Assembly (NCBI RefSeq): GCF_028882275.1
Contig: NZ_JARBUT010000004.1
Location: 1 to 64,000, forward strand
DNA length: 64,000 nt
Origin: Nocardiopsis sp. N85
GTDB taxonomy: Bacteria > Actinomycetota > Actinomycetes > Streptosporangiales > Streptosporangiaceae
Direction of reading: 5' to 3'
In this document: piece by piece, positions 52,547 through 62,107 of the stretch
Numbering within the stretch: the stretch's first letter is position 1
Layout of the letters: every line of letters begins with the position of its first letter
Program-made: the position numbers and the translations under genes
Notes under the pieces: generated by a model
Seen by the model: the letters and a program-made list of their open reading frames with translations, nothing else
Database searches by the model: none
Told to the model about the DNA's origin: nothing

Positions 52547-54865
52547 GTGTTCGGACGAATGGCGGAAAGCGTGCGCCGTCTGCTGGGTAAGCCCGGCGCG
52601 GTGGATCTGCGGCCTTATACCAAGCTCCTGTCGGCGATCGAGGCCGAGGAGGATGGTCTGCGTGAGCTCGACGACACCGAGCTGACGGACAAGGCCATCG
52701 AACTCGGCAACGCCGACCTCCCCTACGGACGCGACGACCTCGTGTCGCTCTGCGCGGTCGGCCGCGAGGCGGCCCGGCGCGCCCTCGACGAGCGTCCCTT
52801 CGACGTGCAGTTGCTGGGCGTCATGGCCCTGCTCGACGGTCACGTCGCGGAGATGGCCACCGGTGAGGGCAAGACCCTGACCGGTGCCCTGGCCGCGGCG
52901 GGCTTCGCCCTGCGCGGCCGGCGCGTCCACGTCATGAGTGTCAACGACTATCTGGCCCGCCGTGACGCGGAGTGGATGAAACCGCTCTACGACATGCTCG
53001 GCGTCACCGTCGGGTGGATCACCGAGGAGTCCACGACCGCGGAACGGCGTGACGCCTACTCCTGTGACGTCACCTATGCCCCGGTCAGCGAACTGGGCTT
53101 CGACGTCCTGCGCGACCGCATGGTCACCGACGTCGCCGACCGGGTCGTTCCCGCACCCCACATCGCCATCATCGACGAGGCCGACTCCGTGCTCGTCGAC
53201 GAGGCCCGGGTTCCGCTGGTCCTGGCCGGCGCGGCCGAGCGGGTCGACGCCGACGTGGAGATGGCCGACGTCGTACGCGTCCTCAAGCCGCGTCTCCACT
53301 ACGAGATCGACTCCGAGGGCCGCAACGTCCAGCTCACCGACGCCGGCATCGACGTGGTGGAGAAGGCGCTGGGCGGCGTGGACCTGTACGCGGACTCGGA
53401 GGAGGAGTCCTCGCTCCTGCCCCAGGTCAACCTGGCGCTGCACGCCCACGTGCTGCTCCAGCGCGACGTGCACTACGTGGTGCGCGACGGCGAGGTCCGG
53501 ATCATCAACGAGTCCCGCGGCCGTATCGCCCTGCTCCAGCGTTGGCCCGACGGCCTCCAGGCGGCGGTCGAGGCCAAGGAGAAGGTCGCGGTCAGCGAGA
53601 CCGGCGAGGTGCTGGACTCCATCACCGTCCAGTCGTTGATCCTGCGCTACCCGACCCGGGCCGGCATGACCGGTACCGCGATGGCCGTCGCCGACCAGCT
53701 CCGCGAGTTCTACGAGCTGGAGGTCGCCGTCATCCCCTCCAACAAGCCGAACGTCCGGGAGGACCACGGCACCCACCTCCACGCCACGCGCGAGGAGAAG
53801 GAGGACGCGCTCCTCGCGGAGGTCGCGGAGGTGCACGCCACGGGGCGTCCCATCCTCATCGGCACCCAGGACGTGGCCGAGTCCGAGCGGTTGGCCGACC
53901 GGCTGCGCAAGGCCGGCCTGGAGTGCGTGGTCCTCAACGCCAAGAACGACGCCGACGAGGCCGCCGTCATCGCCGAGGCGGGCACGTACGGTGCCATCAC
54001 CGTCTCGACCCAGATGGCCGGCCGCGGTACCGACATCCGGTTGGGCGGCAGCGACATGGCCGACCGCGAACGCGTGGTCGAGGCCGGTGGTCTGTACGTG
54101 ATGGGCTTCGGCCGCTACCCGAGCAGCCGCCTCGACGGCCAGTTGCGCGGCCGCGCCGGCCGCCAGGGCGACCCGGGCGACTCGATGTTCTTCGTCAGCA
54201 TGGACGACGACCTGGTGGTCAACAACGCCTCGGAGACCTCCGGTTACACCACCGACGACCACGGCGAGATCACCGACCCGGCCTGGCTGTCCATGGTCGA
54301 TCACGCCCAGCGGGTCGCCGAGGGGCAACTGCTGGAGGTACACCGCAACACCTGGCGCTACAACCAGCTCATCGACGTGCAGCGCGACGTGGTCCTGGAA
54401 CACCGCGAACTGGTCCTCTCCGGGGACGAGGGCGACCGGCACGTCAAGAAGGACCGGCCGAAGGAGCACGGAGCGCTGGTCGAGGAGGTGGGCGAGGAGA
54501 AGGTCGCCGAGGCGGCCCGGCTCGTCACCCTGTACCACCTGGACCGCGGCTGGACCGACCACAACGCCTTCCTGGCGGAGCTGCGCGAGGGTATCCACCT
54601 GCGCTTCCTGGGGCGCCGTGACCCCTTGGACGAGTTCAACCGCGACGCGGTGCCCGTCTTCAAGGGCTTCCTGGACGAGGCGCGCGCCCGGGCGGCGGAG
54701 AGCTTCGGCGAACTGGAGGTCCGGGACGGCGAACTCGACGTCTCCACGGTGGGCGTCAAGCGTCCGTCGATGACGTGGACGTACATGGTCCACGACCACC
54801 CGTTCAGCTCGGCGATCGAGGCCCTGGCGGGGCGGGTCAAGGGGCTGATGGGCAAGGGCCGGTAA
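52547..54865 (+). CDS. secA2: Accessory Sec system translocase SecA2
   Basis: This SecA homologue has about 772 residues, shorter than SecA1. Walker A is MATGEGKT at about residues 103-110, Walker B IIDEADSVLVDEAR, SMxxRGTDI-type motif TQMAGRGTDIRLGG, then QLRGRAGRQGDPGD. The SecA C-terminal zinc domain is missing, as usual for SecA2. It exports a subset of proteins by the accessory Sec route. The start is GTG 52547 or ATG 52559, with no strong ribosome site. Confidence 0.92.
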   Translation: MFGRMAESVRRLLGKPGAVDLRPYTKLLSAIEAEEDGLRELDDTELTDKAIELGNADLPYGRDDLVSLCAVGREAARRALDERPFDVQLLGVMALLDGHVAEMATGEGKTLTGALAAAGFALRGRRVHVMSVNDYLARRDAEWMKPLYDMLGVTVGWITEESTTAERRDAYSCDVTYAPVSELGFDVLRDRMVTDVADRVVPAPHIAIIDEADSVLVDEARVPLVLAGAAERVDADVEMADVVRVLKPRLHYEIDSEGRNVQLTDAGIDVVEKALGGVDLYADSEEESSLLPQVNLALHAHVLLQRDVHYVVRDGEVRIINESRGRIALLQRWPDGLQAAVEAKEKVAVSETGEVLDSITVQSLILRYPTRAGMTGTAMAVADQLREFYELEVAVIPSNKPNVREDHGTHLHATREEKEDALLAEVAEVHATGRPILIGTQDVAESERLADRLRKAGLECVVLNAKNDADEAAVIAEAGTYGAITVSTQMAGRGTDIRLGGSDMADRERVVEAGGLYVMGFGRYPSSRLDGQLRGRAGRQGDPGDSMFFVSMDDDLVVNNASETSGYTTDDHGEITDPAWLSMVDHAQRVAEGQLLEVHRNTWRYNQLIDVQRDVVLEHRELVLSGDEGDRHVKKDRPKEHGALVEEVGEEKVAEAARLVTLYHLDRGWTDHNAFLAELREGIHLRFLGRRDPLDEFNRDAVPVFKGFLDEARARAAESFGELEVRDGELDVSTVGVKRPSMTWTYMVHDHPFSSAIEALAGRVKGLMGKGR

Positions 54866-54894
54866 CCCCGGAATCACCCTCCTTCTTTTTTCGG

Positions 54895-54926
54895 GTGCGG
54901 GTCGGGACTTTGGTCCCGGCCCGCAC
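54895..54926 (+). terminator. Terminator after secA2
   Basis: GTGCGGGTCGGGAC and GTCCCGGCCCGCAC form a 14-bp stem with one wobble around a short TTTG loop, followed by TTACTTTTG. Confidence 0.8.
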
Positions 54927-55004
54927 TTACTTTTGTCGGCTACTCTGCTGAAAAGCCTCCATGGAGGCCGAATCGCCATGCACAATTGACTCGGCCGGGT
55001 TAAC

Positions 55005-55322
55005 ATGGCTGCGTTTTCTATGGAATCCGAGACGGTTGGGGCAGAATCCACTGTGGTCCACGAAATCGGCGCGCAGGAGAAGATCAGTTACGGACGCAAC
55101 GACCGCTTCCTCGGCGGTCCGGTGGGCGGTGGCCAGTTCTGGATCGACGAGACGGGCCGATCGGTGGCCAAGATCGGCGGACCCAAGGAGTGGCGCCCCA
55201 CACCGATGATCGATGTCCGGGTGGGCGATGTGTTCAGTGTCGGGGGCCAGGTCTGGCGGGTCACCGATATCGTCGATGCCGAGTCCACTTCCGCTTATCT
55301 GCTGGCCACGCGCGTTAGTTGA
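55005..55322 (+). CDS. Small conserved hypothetical protein (DUF6406-like)
   Basis: This protein of 105 residues has a disordered N-terminus. The C-terminal beta-rich segment VRVGDVFSVGGQVWRVTDIV resembles the end of DUF6406 proteins, and FWIDETGRSVAKIGGPKEWR may form another hairpin. The assignment is tentative and the function is unknown. It follows the secA2 terminator, so it has its own promoter. Confidence 0.6.
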   Translation: MAAFSMESETVGAESTVVHEIGAQEKISYGRNDRFLGGPVGGGQFWIDETGRSVAKIGGPKEWRPTPMIDVRVGDVFSVGGQVWRVTDIVDAESTSAYLLATRVS

Positions 55323-56000
55323 GAACAGTGCCCGGGAGTTCACCCCGGGTTGATCGTCCTTGTTTGCTTGAGTCGGGAATCGCAACCTCGTGCAACCTTT
55401 TCGATGAAGGTCGCGGAGGGTGGCGGTTCCCGATTTCCATGCCGGTCCCGTTCTCTCCGGGTGAGCGTCCGGTGACGTTGCGCCCCGATGCCGGCGCAGG
55501 TCATCCCGGGCTTTTCGGTCGGCGTCGAGGCGAATCGAGACGTTCCGGTTATCTGAAGGAGGGTGTTCGCGTTACCGCTGCCTCGTTACCGTCGTTCGGG
55601 CAGGGCGCGCCCCGGTCGGGGATGCCGCGCCCGTCGCCCCCCGGTCGGCCCCAGGGGCTGTCCCCCGCCCCTGGGCCTGACCGTCCCCCGCGTTCCGGCG
55701 GGGCCCTCTTTTTCTTCGCGTCTTCCCCTCACCCCCATCGGGGCGCTGCCGTGTCCGCGATCCGGCTCGGTGTTCAGAACCCGTTCCAGTGGATGTTCTC
55801 GGGAAGAGTCCATGTACCGGGAGGGTTTGGTCGTTGTCGGGGACTTGCGGTAGAACGCGTTCCAGTATTACGCTCTGGCCATGCCCGGCCCGGTGAGGGC
55901 GTCCGGTGGTTCGGTCACCGGCGCCAAGGACGGCCGGTTCAGAAGGATCGTCGCCCGCCGGAATCGGATCGCGCCCCGACCCGGTGGGCGACGGCCTTTG
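55323..56000. promoter_or_regulatory. Gene-free region with two KstR-like operators and a terminator
   Basis: No gene is convincing in about 680 bp. AGAACCCGTTCCAGT (55776-55790) and AGAACGCGTTCCAGT (55852-55866) are direct repeats of a GAAC-n-CGTTC palindrome that resembles KstR/TetR-type operators. An upstream TCGGGAA...TTCCCGA dyad and a terminator-like hairpin (55686-55716) are also present. The operators have no obvious target gene. Confidence 0.45.
55686..55716 (+). terminator. Terminator with T-run, no upstream gene recognised
   Basis: CCCCGC (55686-55691) pairs with GCGGGG (55698-55703), followed by CCCTCTTTTTCTT. It may end a transcript from 55005 or an unrecognised RNA. Confidence 0.5.
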
Positions 56001-56330
56001 TCAGGCCAGGAGGCGGGAGATCTCCTCGAAGGTGGGGCACGGCCAGATCTGGCGACATCCCCCGCACGCTCCCCCCTCGTCCTGGGGGTGGTGCAGTCGC
56101 AGCAGCTCCGCGCACACCCCCGCCAGGGTCGACACCTCGTTGCGCGCGTTCGCGTAGAAGGCGACGTCGTTGATCCGGGCCAGCGCGCTGTCGGAGCCGC
56201 CCGGGGGTATCCCGACCGTGTCCGGTTCCCAGGGGACCGCCCGCGCCGAGCGTTCCCGGATGCCCTCGACGCACCGGAGCAACTTCGCGTGCTCGATGGC
56301 AGTCCCTTGCGTCGGCCTGGTGAACGGCAT
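56001..56330 (-). CDS. Small conserved hypothetical with C-terminal Cys motif
   Basis: This 109-residue protein has a helical N-terminal two-thirds (IEHAKLLRCVEGIRERSARA, FYANARNEVSTLAGVCAELL). It ends with CGGCRQIWPCPTFEEISRLL. The CxxC-x5-CPT end is common in small actinobacterial proteins that probably bind a metal. GGGGGAGATCGGCG before ATG 56330 gives a good start. The function is unknown. Confidence 0.65.
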   Translation of the reverse strand: MPFTRPTQGTAIEHAKLLRCVEGIRERSARAVPWEPDTVGIPPGGSDSALARINDVAFYANARNEVSTLAGVCAELLRLHHPQDEGGACGGCRQIWPCPTFEEISRLLA

Positions 56331-56455
56331 CGCCGATCTCCCCCCAACGGGTGGATGCGCAGCTACATCTGGTGACTCAGCGTATACCCATCGTGGCGGA
56401 ATGTCGCGACACGGCAATCGGGTGAACGCGGGGGCGAAGGCGTGGGGAACGGTGA

Positions 56456-56487
56456 GCGGGCTGCCCCCAAGGGGAGGGACAGCCCGC
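56456..56487 (-). terminator. Hairpin after Cys-rich peptide gene
   Basis: GCGGGCTG (56456-56463) and CAGCCCGC (56480-56487) pair, with an inner CCCC/GGGG pairing. They lie beyond the stop of the 35-aa gene. Confidence 0.6.
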
Positions 56488-56505
56488 CGGGAAGGGGTGC
56501 CGGGC

Positions 56506-56613
56506 TCAGTGGCAGTTGCCGCCGCAGCCGCACGAACCGCCGTTCTGGCAACCGCAGCCGCAGCCCGAACCACAGCCGCAGGCGCTCGGGGGATTGGTCA
56601 AGGGGTGGGTCAT
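56506..56613 (-). CDS. 35-aa Cys-rich peptide, metallothionein-like
   Basis: The tiny open frame (MTHPLTNPPS, then ACGCGSGCGCGCQNGGSCGC) contains 8 Cys in 35 residues, spaced CxC-x3-CxCxC-x5-CxC-x3-C, plus a terminal His. This spacing suits metal-thiolate clusters, as in metallothioneins. The start has GGAGGG three bases upstream, and a stem-loop follows the stop. The gene lies 187 bp downstream of cydB. A copper or zinc role is inference. Confidence 0.7.
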   Translation of the reverse strand: MTHPLTNPPSACGCGSGCGCGCQNGGSCGCGGNCH

Positions 56614-56800
56614 GTTCCCTCCTCGGGATCGGTCCGAAGTCCGGTCCACCGTGCCCGGACGGCACGGTTCCCGACAGATGACCTGCCCGTGCCGGGGCTT
56701 TCCCAATCCGAGGGGACTTCATCGACGAACCCTGACCCGACACGCCGACCCTCGGCGCCGACCGGGAGGCCCCGCACCGCCCGGTCTCCGATACCGGACC

Positions 56801-57721
56801 TCAGGCGAAGAAACCGGGGGAGCGGCTCGGCCGGCGCGTCATTCGGTAGAGCCAAACCTGACCGATGAGCATGACCGGAATCGCGGGGGTCAGGACCGAC
56901 CAGACCAGGACCGCCGTCGTGTCCGGAATCGAGGCGACCGGCAGCCCGGAGGCCACCGCCACCGTCACACCCGGCACGGCGATCGCGATCGCCGAGGTGT
57001 ACCGCGACAGCATCGGACCGGACGTCCCCAGGGTCGCCGTCAGGGCCACGGCCATCACCGCCGTCGGGATCGCGGCCGCCGACGGATCCACCGGACCCGG
57101 TCCCGGCACCGCGGCCACCACCGTCACCAGGGTCGCCGCCAGGGCGACACCCGCCAGCCACCGGGTGTCGCGGGCGGCCACGTCCGCGCTCTCGGCCGTC
57201 GGATCCTCGACCAGACGCTCGGCGCCGAAGGCCGCGCCGCGCAACGCGAACAGGGACACCACGGTCGACGCGCACGCCACGGTGAACGGGGTCACCGCCG
57301 GATCCCCGGCGATCAGCGACGCCGTCACCCACCCCCAGGCGAGGGCCAGGGTCCAGCCGCCCGCCACGACGGCGCCGTCCCACACCGCCCGCCACCGGTC
57401 GTCCGGCACCCGGGAGCGCAGCCACAGGCCCGCGTCACGGACCAGCAGCCCGACGGTCAGGACCACCAGGACCGGCCACAGCTCCGCCACCACGTGGTGC
57501 TCCAGCGCGGGGAACAGCCCGGCCAGGATCCCGACCAGGGCGACCAGCCACACCTCCGAGGCCAGGAAGTACGGGGCGATCGCGGCCACCACCCGTCGTC
57601 GCTGCGCGGGACCGCGGGCCACACGCGGCATCAGCATGCTCAGGCCCACGTCGGCCCCGGCCAGGACCAGGTGACCCACGAGGAACAGGACGAGCAGCAG
57701 GGTGGAGAGAACGTCCAACAT
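56801..57721 (-). CDS. cydB: Cytochrome bd oxidase subunit II
   Basis: This 306-residue protein of about eight helices begins MLDVLSTLLLVLFLVGHLVLAGADVGLSML, as in CydB. The family is usually 330-380 residues, so this is a short version. It pairs with the CydA gene 16 bp upstream. CydAB reduces O2 to water using quinol. The start is ATG 57721, since earlier in-frame codons only overlap cydA. Confidence 0.8.
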   Translation of the reverse strand: MLDVLSTLLLVLFLVGHLVLAGADVGLSMLMPRVARGPAQRRRVVAAIAPYFLASEVWLVALVGILAGLFPALEHHVVAELWPVLVVLTVGLLVRDAGLWLRSRVPDDRWRAVWDGAVVAGGWTLALAWGWVTASLIAGDPAVTPFTVACASTVVSLFALRGAAFGAERLVEDPTAESADVAARDTRWLAGVALAATLVTVVAAVPGPGPVDPSAAAIPTAVMAVALTATLGTSGPMLSRYTSAIAIAVPGVTVAVASGLPVASIPDTTAVLVWSVLTPAIPVMLIGQVWLYRMTRRPSRSPGFFA

Positions 57722-57737
57722 GGCACACGGCTCCGGT

Positions 57738-58982
57738 TCAGAACGTGGGGGCGGGGACGGGGGCCTCGGCGGGCTCCCGGTCGCGGTGATCGGCGAGGGG
57801 ACCGTCCTCGGGACCGCGCCGGGCATAGCGCACCAGCAGCCAGTAGGTCACACCGGCCAGGACGGCGAACGCCACCGTGAACAGACCGAAGGAGATCGCG
57901 GCGGCCGCCGGGGACAGCGGTGTCATCGCGTCGGCGGTCGTCAGGTGGTGCACGACGGTCCAGGGCTGGCGGCCGGTCTCCCGGAACACCCACCCGCCGA
58001 CGCTCGCCAGGTAGGGGGCGAACGGGAGCACGACCAGTGGCGCCAGGAACCACCGCCACCGGTCCAGGCCGCCGAGCGGCCAGGCCAGCAGCAGGACCGG
58101 TCCCAGGAAGAACATCAGGGCCCACATGCCCATCATGAGAGCGTCGGCGGTCGGGCCGATGGCGGGGTGCACCGCGCTCCCGGCCGCCTCGACGGCCTCG
58201 ATCTCCGACGCCGAGTAGGTCTGTCCGCTGGTGGGCGGTGCCTGGCCGAACAGCTCGAACTGCACCCCGCCGAAGGCCGCCACCGGGATCGGCACGAGGC
58301 ACATCACCAGCGTCCCGTAGCGGATGCCGCGCGCGAAGATCCGGTGCGGGTCGTTCCCGCGACGCAGGTGGTACGCGCTCACCGCGATGACCACCGCGCC
58401 GCCCACCAGCAGGGTTCCGGTCACGATGTGCCCGAACGCCATGGTGGCAGCGGGGTTGGTCAGCAACGCCGCCGGGTCGGTCAGATGCGCGACCCCGTCC
58501 ACCATCTCGAAGCCGACCGGATGGCGCAGGAAGCCGTTGGACACCAGCACCCACCACGCCGACAGGTACGCCGTCGCCGTCACCACCGCGAAGCAGGACA
58601 GGTGCGCCCACCGGCCCATCCGGTTCCACCCGAAGATCCACAGACCCAGGAACGTGGACTCGATGAAGAACGCCGTCATCGTCTCCAGGGCCAGCGGAGC
58701 CCCGAAGGAGTAGCCGTACATCTTCTGGAGGCCGGTCCAGTTCACCGCCAGCTGGAGTTCCATGACCAGTCCGGAGAGCACGCCCATGCCGTAGTTGACC
58801 AGGTACAGGCCGCCCCAGAAGCGGACGGCGGTCATCCGGCCCCGGTCGCCGCCCGCCGTCGCCCGCAGCTGGGTGACGAGGATGTAGGGGGCCAGACCGA
58901 GGGTCAGGGCCACGAACATGTAGTGCGTGGCCGCCGTGAACGCGAACTGGAGCCGCGCCAGGAGGAGGGGATCGTCGAACAT
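57738..58982 (-). CDS. cydA: Cytochrome bd oxidase subunit I, short form
   Basis: This 414-residue protein has the CydA landmarks: H20 in ATHYMFVAL, E100 and E108 in LETMTAFFIEST, H185 in FGHIVTGT and GRQPW at 337-341. Typical CydA has 450-520 residues. The extracytoplasmic Q-loop region after residue 240 is much shortened. It is the quinol-oxidising, haem-bearing subunit. The two-component system encoded 168 bp upstream may control it. Confidence 0.88.
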   Translation of the reverse strand: MFDDPLLLARLQFAFTAATHYMFVALTLGLAPYILVTQLRATAGGDRGRMTAVRFWGGLYLVNYGMGVLSGLVMELQLAVNWTGLQKMYGYSFGAPLALETMTAFFIESTFLGLWIFGWNRMGRWAHLSCFAVVTATAYLSAWWVLVSNGFLRHPVGFEMVDGVAHLTDPAALLTNPAATMAFGHIVTGTLLVGGAVVIAVSAYHLRRGNDPHRIFARGIRYGTLVMCLVPIPVAAFGGVQFELFGQAPPTSGQTYSASEIEAVEAAGSAVHPAIGPTADALMMGMWALMFFLGPVLLLAWPLGGLDRWRWFLAPLVVLPFAPYLASVGGWVFRETGRQPWTVVHHLTTADAMTPLSPAAAAISFGLFTVAFAVLAGVTYWLLVRYARRGPEDGPLADHRDREPAEAPVPAPTF

Positions 58983-59149
58983 CGCGGGGCCTCGTGATCG
59001 TCATCGGGAACACGAGAAGCATCCGGTGGAGGTCCGGTGCCCGGCATCGTCCGCGGGAGGGCTTTCGCCCGCCTCCTCCGGTGGTAGTCGCCCCCGCGCT
59101 CTACTCCGTGAGGGCTACGGGACAACCCGGAGAGGACCCCGGGACCGCC

Positions 59150-59833
59150 TCAGGAAGTCGTCCCGTCCTCGCTCCACCCCGGGGTGACCAGGGCCGACTC
59201 GTAGGCCAGCACCACCAGTTGGGCCCGGTCGCGCACACCCAGCTTCACCATGGCCCGACTGACGTGGGTCTTGGCGGTGGCGGGGCTGAGCACCAGCTCC
59301 GCGGCGATCTCCTCGTTGGACAGCCCACGGCCCACCAGCGCCACCACCTCCCGTTCCCGGTCGGTGAGGCCGTTCAACCGCGGTGAGGGCGAGGGGGCGG
59401 TGCGCGGGCGGCTCGTGTAGTCGGAGATCAACTTGCGGGTGACGCCGGGGGACAGCAGGGCCTCGCCCTCGTGCACCACCCGCACGGCCTGGAGCAGGTC
59501 GCGCGGCTCGGTGTCCTTGACCAGGAAACCGCTCACCCCCGAGCGCAGCGCCTCGAAGACGTACTCGTCCAGGTCGAACGTGGTCAGGATGATGACGCGG
59601 GTCGCCCCGAGCGCCGGTTCGGCGATGACGCGCGCGGCGGCCGCCAGGCCGTCCACCCCCGGCATGCGGATGTCCATGAGGATCACGTCGGGGCGTTCGG
59701 CGCGGGCCAGCCGCACCGCCTCCTCGCCGTCGGCGGCCTCGGCGACCACCTGGATGTCGGCCGCGCTGTCCAGCAGCGCGCGGAAACCGGCCCGGACCAG
59801 AGCCTGGTCGTCGGCGAGCAGCACCCGGATCAA
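59150..59833 (-). CDS. NarL-type response regulator
   Basis: This 227-residue regulator has the receiver domain [17 protein letters not shown], phosphoacceptor D54 in LMDIRMPG and Lys in FLVKDTEP. The C-terminal LuxR HTH is LTDREREVVALVGRGLSNEE with SPATAKTHVSRAMVKLG. The start overlaps the kinase stop (ATGA). cydAB lies just downstream on the same strand. Confidence 0.93.
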   Translation of the reverse strand: MIRVLLADDQALVRAGFRALLDSAADIQVVAEAADGEEAVRLARAERPDVILMDIRMPGVDGLAAAARVIAEPALGATRVIILTTFDLDEYVFEALRSGVSGFLVKDTEPRDLLQAVRVVHEGEALLSPGVTRKLISDYTSRPRTAPSPSPRLNGLTDREREVVALVGRGLSNEEIAAELVLSPATAKTHVSRAMVKLGVRDRAQLVVLAYESALVTPGWSEDGTTS

Positions 59834-61005
59834 CGTTCCCCCGTTCGGTCGGCGGCGGAACCCTCGATCGGCAGCCGGGCCCGCACCCGGAATCCTTCAC
59901 CATCCAGCGGACCGGCGTCCACGGTCCCGCCCACCAGGGCGGCCCGCTCGCGCATCCCGGTGATGCCGTTGCCCGGCGCGGGCACGCCCAGCGTGCCGCG
60001 GCCGTCGTCGACGACCTCGATCAACAGTTCGGTGGGTCGGTATTCGACGCGCACGGTCGCCCTGTCCGCCCCCGAGTGGCGCACCACGTTGGTCAACGCC
60101 TCCTGCACGGTGCGGTAGGCGGCCGAGTCGGTGCCCGCGGGAAGCCGGGTCGGGGCGCCGACCAGTTCGACGTCCACGGCGATACCGGCGCCCCGGGTGG
60201 CCTCGGCGATCTCCTCCAGCCGGTCGATCCCCGCCACCGGGGAGCGCGGCGCGCCCTCGTCCACCGCCCTCAGCACACCGAGGATGCCGCGCAGTTCCAC
60301 GAGTGTGTCCTTACTGGTCCGCTTGATGGTGGACAACGCCTCGGCGGCCCGCTCCGGCTCGTTCTCCATCAGGTACAGCGCGGTCCCGGCCTGCACGTTG
60401 ATCAGGGAGATGTTGTGCGCGACCGTGTCGTGGACATCGCGTGCCAGACGCAGCCGCTCCTCCGAGGCCCGCCGCAACAGCTCCTCACCGCGGGTACGCT
60501 CCGCCTCGGCCCGCCGCTCCCGGTCCGCCTTCAGGTACTCCTGCCGCCAGCGCACCACCTCCGCCGAGCACAGCAGCACCAGCACCCAGCCGACGATGCC
60601 CAGCGCCTCGGGGCGGAACGTTCCGGTGATCGCCAGCTCATAGCCGTTGAGCAGGACGAACTGGCCGATCCCCAGGCTCCACCCGAACGCCCGGTACCCC
60701 CACCGGACCAGGCCGTACAGCGCCACGGCGGTGCACACCATGATCATCCCGTCGGGGAACCCGAGCGGATAGTAGACGGTGGCGGCGACCACGGAGACCG
60801 CCCCGACCGTACGGGGGAAGGAACCGCGCCACAGCAGGGGGAGACAGGCCAGGGCGATGATCGCGTACCCCCACGGCCAGGCGGCGCGGCCGTGGGGTTC
60901 CGGAGAGATCAGCTCGACCGCGAGGGTGCTCCCCACGGAGAGGAACGACAGTCCCAGGACGATCCAGGTGTCGGTGCGCGTGGGACGCGGAAGTGGTGCT
61001 GTCAC
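59830..61005 (-). CDS. Sensor histidine kinase (HisKA_3 type)
   Basis: This 391-residue kinase has four or five N-terminal membrane helices with no large sensor domain. The HisKA_3 segment [20 protein letters not shown] near residue 190 holds the phosphorylated His. The HATPase ends in EVVDDGRG and [18 protein letters not shown]. It phosphorylates the regulator encoded directly downstream. The signal may be membrane or redox state, given cydAB nearby, by inference. The start is GTG 61005. Confidence 0.92.
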   Translation of the reverse strand: MTAPLPRPTRTDTWIVLGLSFLSVGSTLAVELISPEPHGRAAWPWGYAIIALACLPLLWRGSFPRTVGAVSVVAATVYYPLGFPDGMIMVCTAVALYGLVRWGYRAFGWSLGIGQFVLLNGYELAITGTFRPEALGIVGWVLVLLCSAEVVRWRQEYLKADRERRAEAERTRGEELLRRASEERLRLARDVHDTVAHNISLINVQAGTALYLMENEPERAAEALSTIKRTSKDTLVELRGILGVLRAVDEGAPRSPVAGIDRLEEIAEATRGAGIAVDVELVGAPTRLPAGTDSAAYRTVQEALTNVVRHSGADRATVRVEYRPTELLIEVVDDGRGTLGVPAPGNGITGMRERAALVGGTVDAGPLDGEGFRVRARLPIEGSAADRTGER

Positions 61006-61114
61006 ACCCTCGACGGTACGGCCGGCACGCGGGGGTTTCCGTCCCCCCTCGGGAGACGATCCGCGTGTCGGCCGTACTCCCCGGGGAGTACGCCGGGGGC
61101 CGGGGCGGTCGGGA

Positions 61115-61957
61115 TCAGAAGAGGTCGTCGGGCGGGGCCGGGGAGTCGACGGCGTCGGTGTCGCGCACCGGGGCGCGGCCCGAGACGAACCGGTCCAGCT
61201 CCTCGTCGGCGAGCAGACGGGCCATCTCCGGGTCGCGGTGGGCCCGCCTCGACAGCCCGTCCACCGGCAGCGGCCCGGGGGCGGCGGTCAGCACCAGGTT
61301 GCCGAACCGGCGACCGCGCAGCACCCCCGGGGCCGCCGACAGCACCACGTGCGGCAGCACCTCGCGGACCGTCGCCACCTGGCCCCGCGTGTGCGTCAGC
61401 GCGCCGCCGTCGCCCACGTTCACGACCAGGAGACCCCCGGGGCGCAGCACCCGGGCCGCCTCCGCGTAGAACTCCACCGACGTCAACCGCGCCGGGGTGC
61501 GGGCGCCCGCGAACACGTCGGACACGATCAGGTCGGCGCTCGCGTCGTGTCGGGCCGCGATCCACTCCCGGGCGTCGCCGATGCCCACCCGCAGCTGCGC
61601 GCGCCGGTCCCACGGCAGTCGGCGCCGCACCAGCTCCACCAGTGGAGCGTCCACGTCGACCGCCCGCTGACGCGACCCCGGCCGGGTGTGCGCCACGTAG
61701 CGGGCCAGGGTGAGCGCGCCCGCGCCCAGGTGCAGGACGTCGATCGGCTCCCCCTCCGGGGCGACCAGATCGGCGGCGTGCGCCATCCGGCGCACGTACG
61801 AGAAGTCCAGATGGGTCGGGTCCGCCAGGTCCACGTGCGACTGGGGCGTGCCCTCCACCACCAGGAACCACGCATCGGCCCGGTCGGCGTCGGCGAGCAG
61901 TTCCGTGCCCGGCGCCCCGATGACCTCGTCGTCGTCCTTCGTCCTGCGTCCGCCCAT
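61115..61957 (-). CDS. Spermidine synthase-like protein
   Basis: This 280-residue protein has the aminopropyltransferase fold: [15 protein letters not shown], the SAM-type loop [33 protein letters not shown] and [14 protein letters not shown]. The usual gatekeeping residues of polyamine binding are incomplete, so activity as a true spermidine synthase is uncertain. ATG 61957 is supported by GAGGGGGAC upstream. The divergent neighbour is proS. Confidence 0.8.
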   Translation of the reverse strand: MGGRRTKDDDEVIGAPGTELLADADRADAWFLVVEGTPQSHVDLADPTHLDFSYVRRMAHAADLVAPEGEPIDVLHLGAGALTLARYVAHTRPGSRQRAVDVDAPLVELVRRRLPWDRRAQLRVGIGDAREWIAARHDASADLIVSDVFAGARTPARLTSVEFYAEAARVLRPGGLLVVNVGDGGALTHTRGQVATVREVLPHVVLSAAPGVLRGRRFGNLVLTAAPGPLPVDGLSRRAHRDPEMARLLADEELDRFVSGRAPVRDTDAVDSPAPPDDLF

Positions 61958-62107
61958 GTCCCCGTCCCCCTCGATCGCCCGCCCAGCGTAGTCGTCCACG
62001 GGCGGGGCGTTCGCCGCGCGGGCGCACCCCCGGTGGCGCTAGCCTGGGGTTCCCCTGGTTCTTCCAACACCTGCGCCCCGACGGGGCGCGTTCACCGAGG
62101 AGTGGCC

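Noticed and set aside
52445..55051. Very long open frame on the minus strand across secA2
   Set aside because: It is the antisense shadow of a clear SecA2 gene. Its composition (Val/His/Gly/Asp-rich) is what antisense of GC-rich codons produces.
55323..55716. Structured RNA (for example a riboswitch) before the terminator
   Set aside because: Dyads are present but no known RNA core could be matched by eye. A covariance-model scan would decide.
55563..55853. Possible 96-aa gene after AAGGAGG
   Set aside because: The Shine-Dalgarno overlaps the GTG, the frame is Arg/Pro-rich, and a terminator cuts through it.
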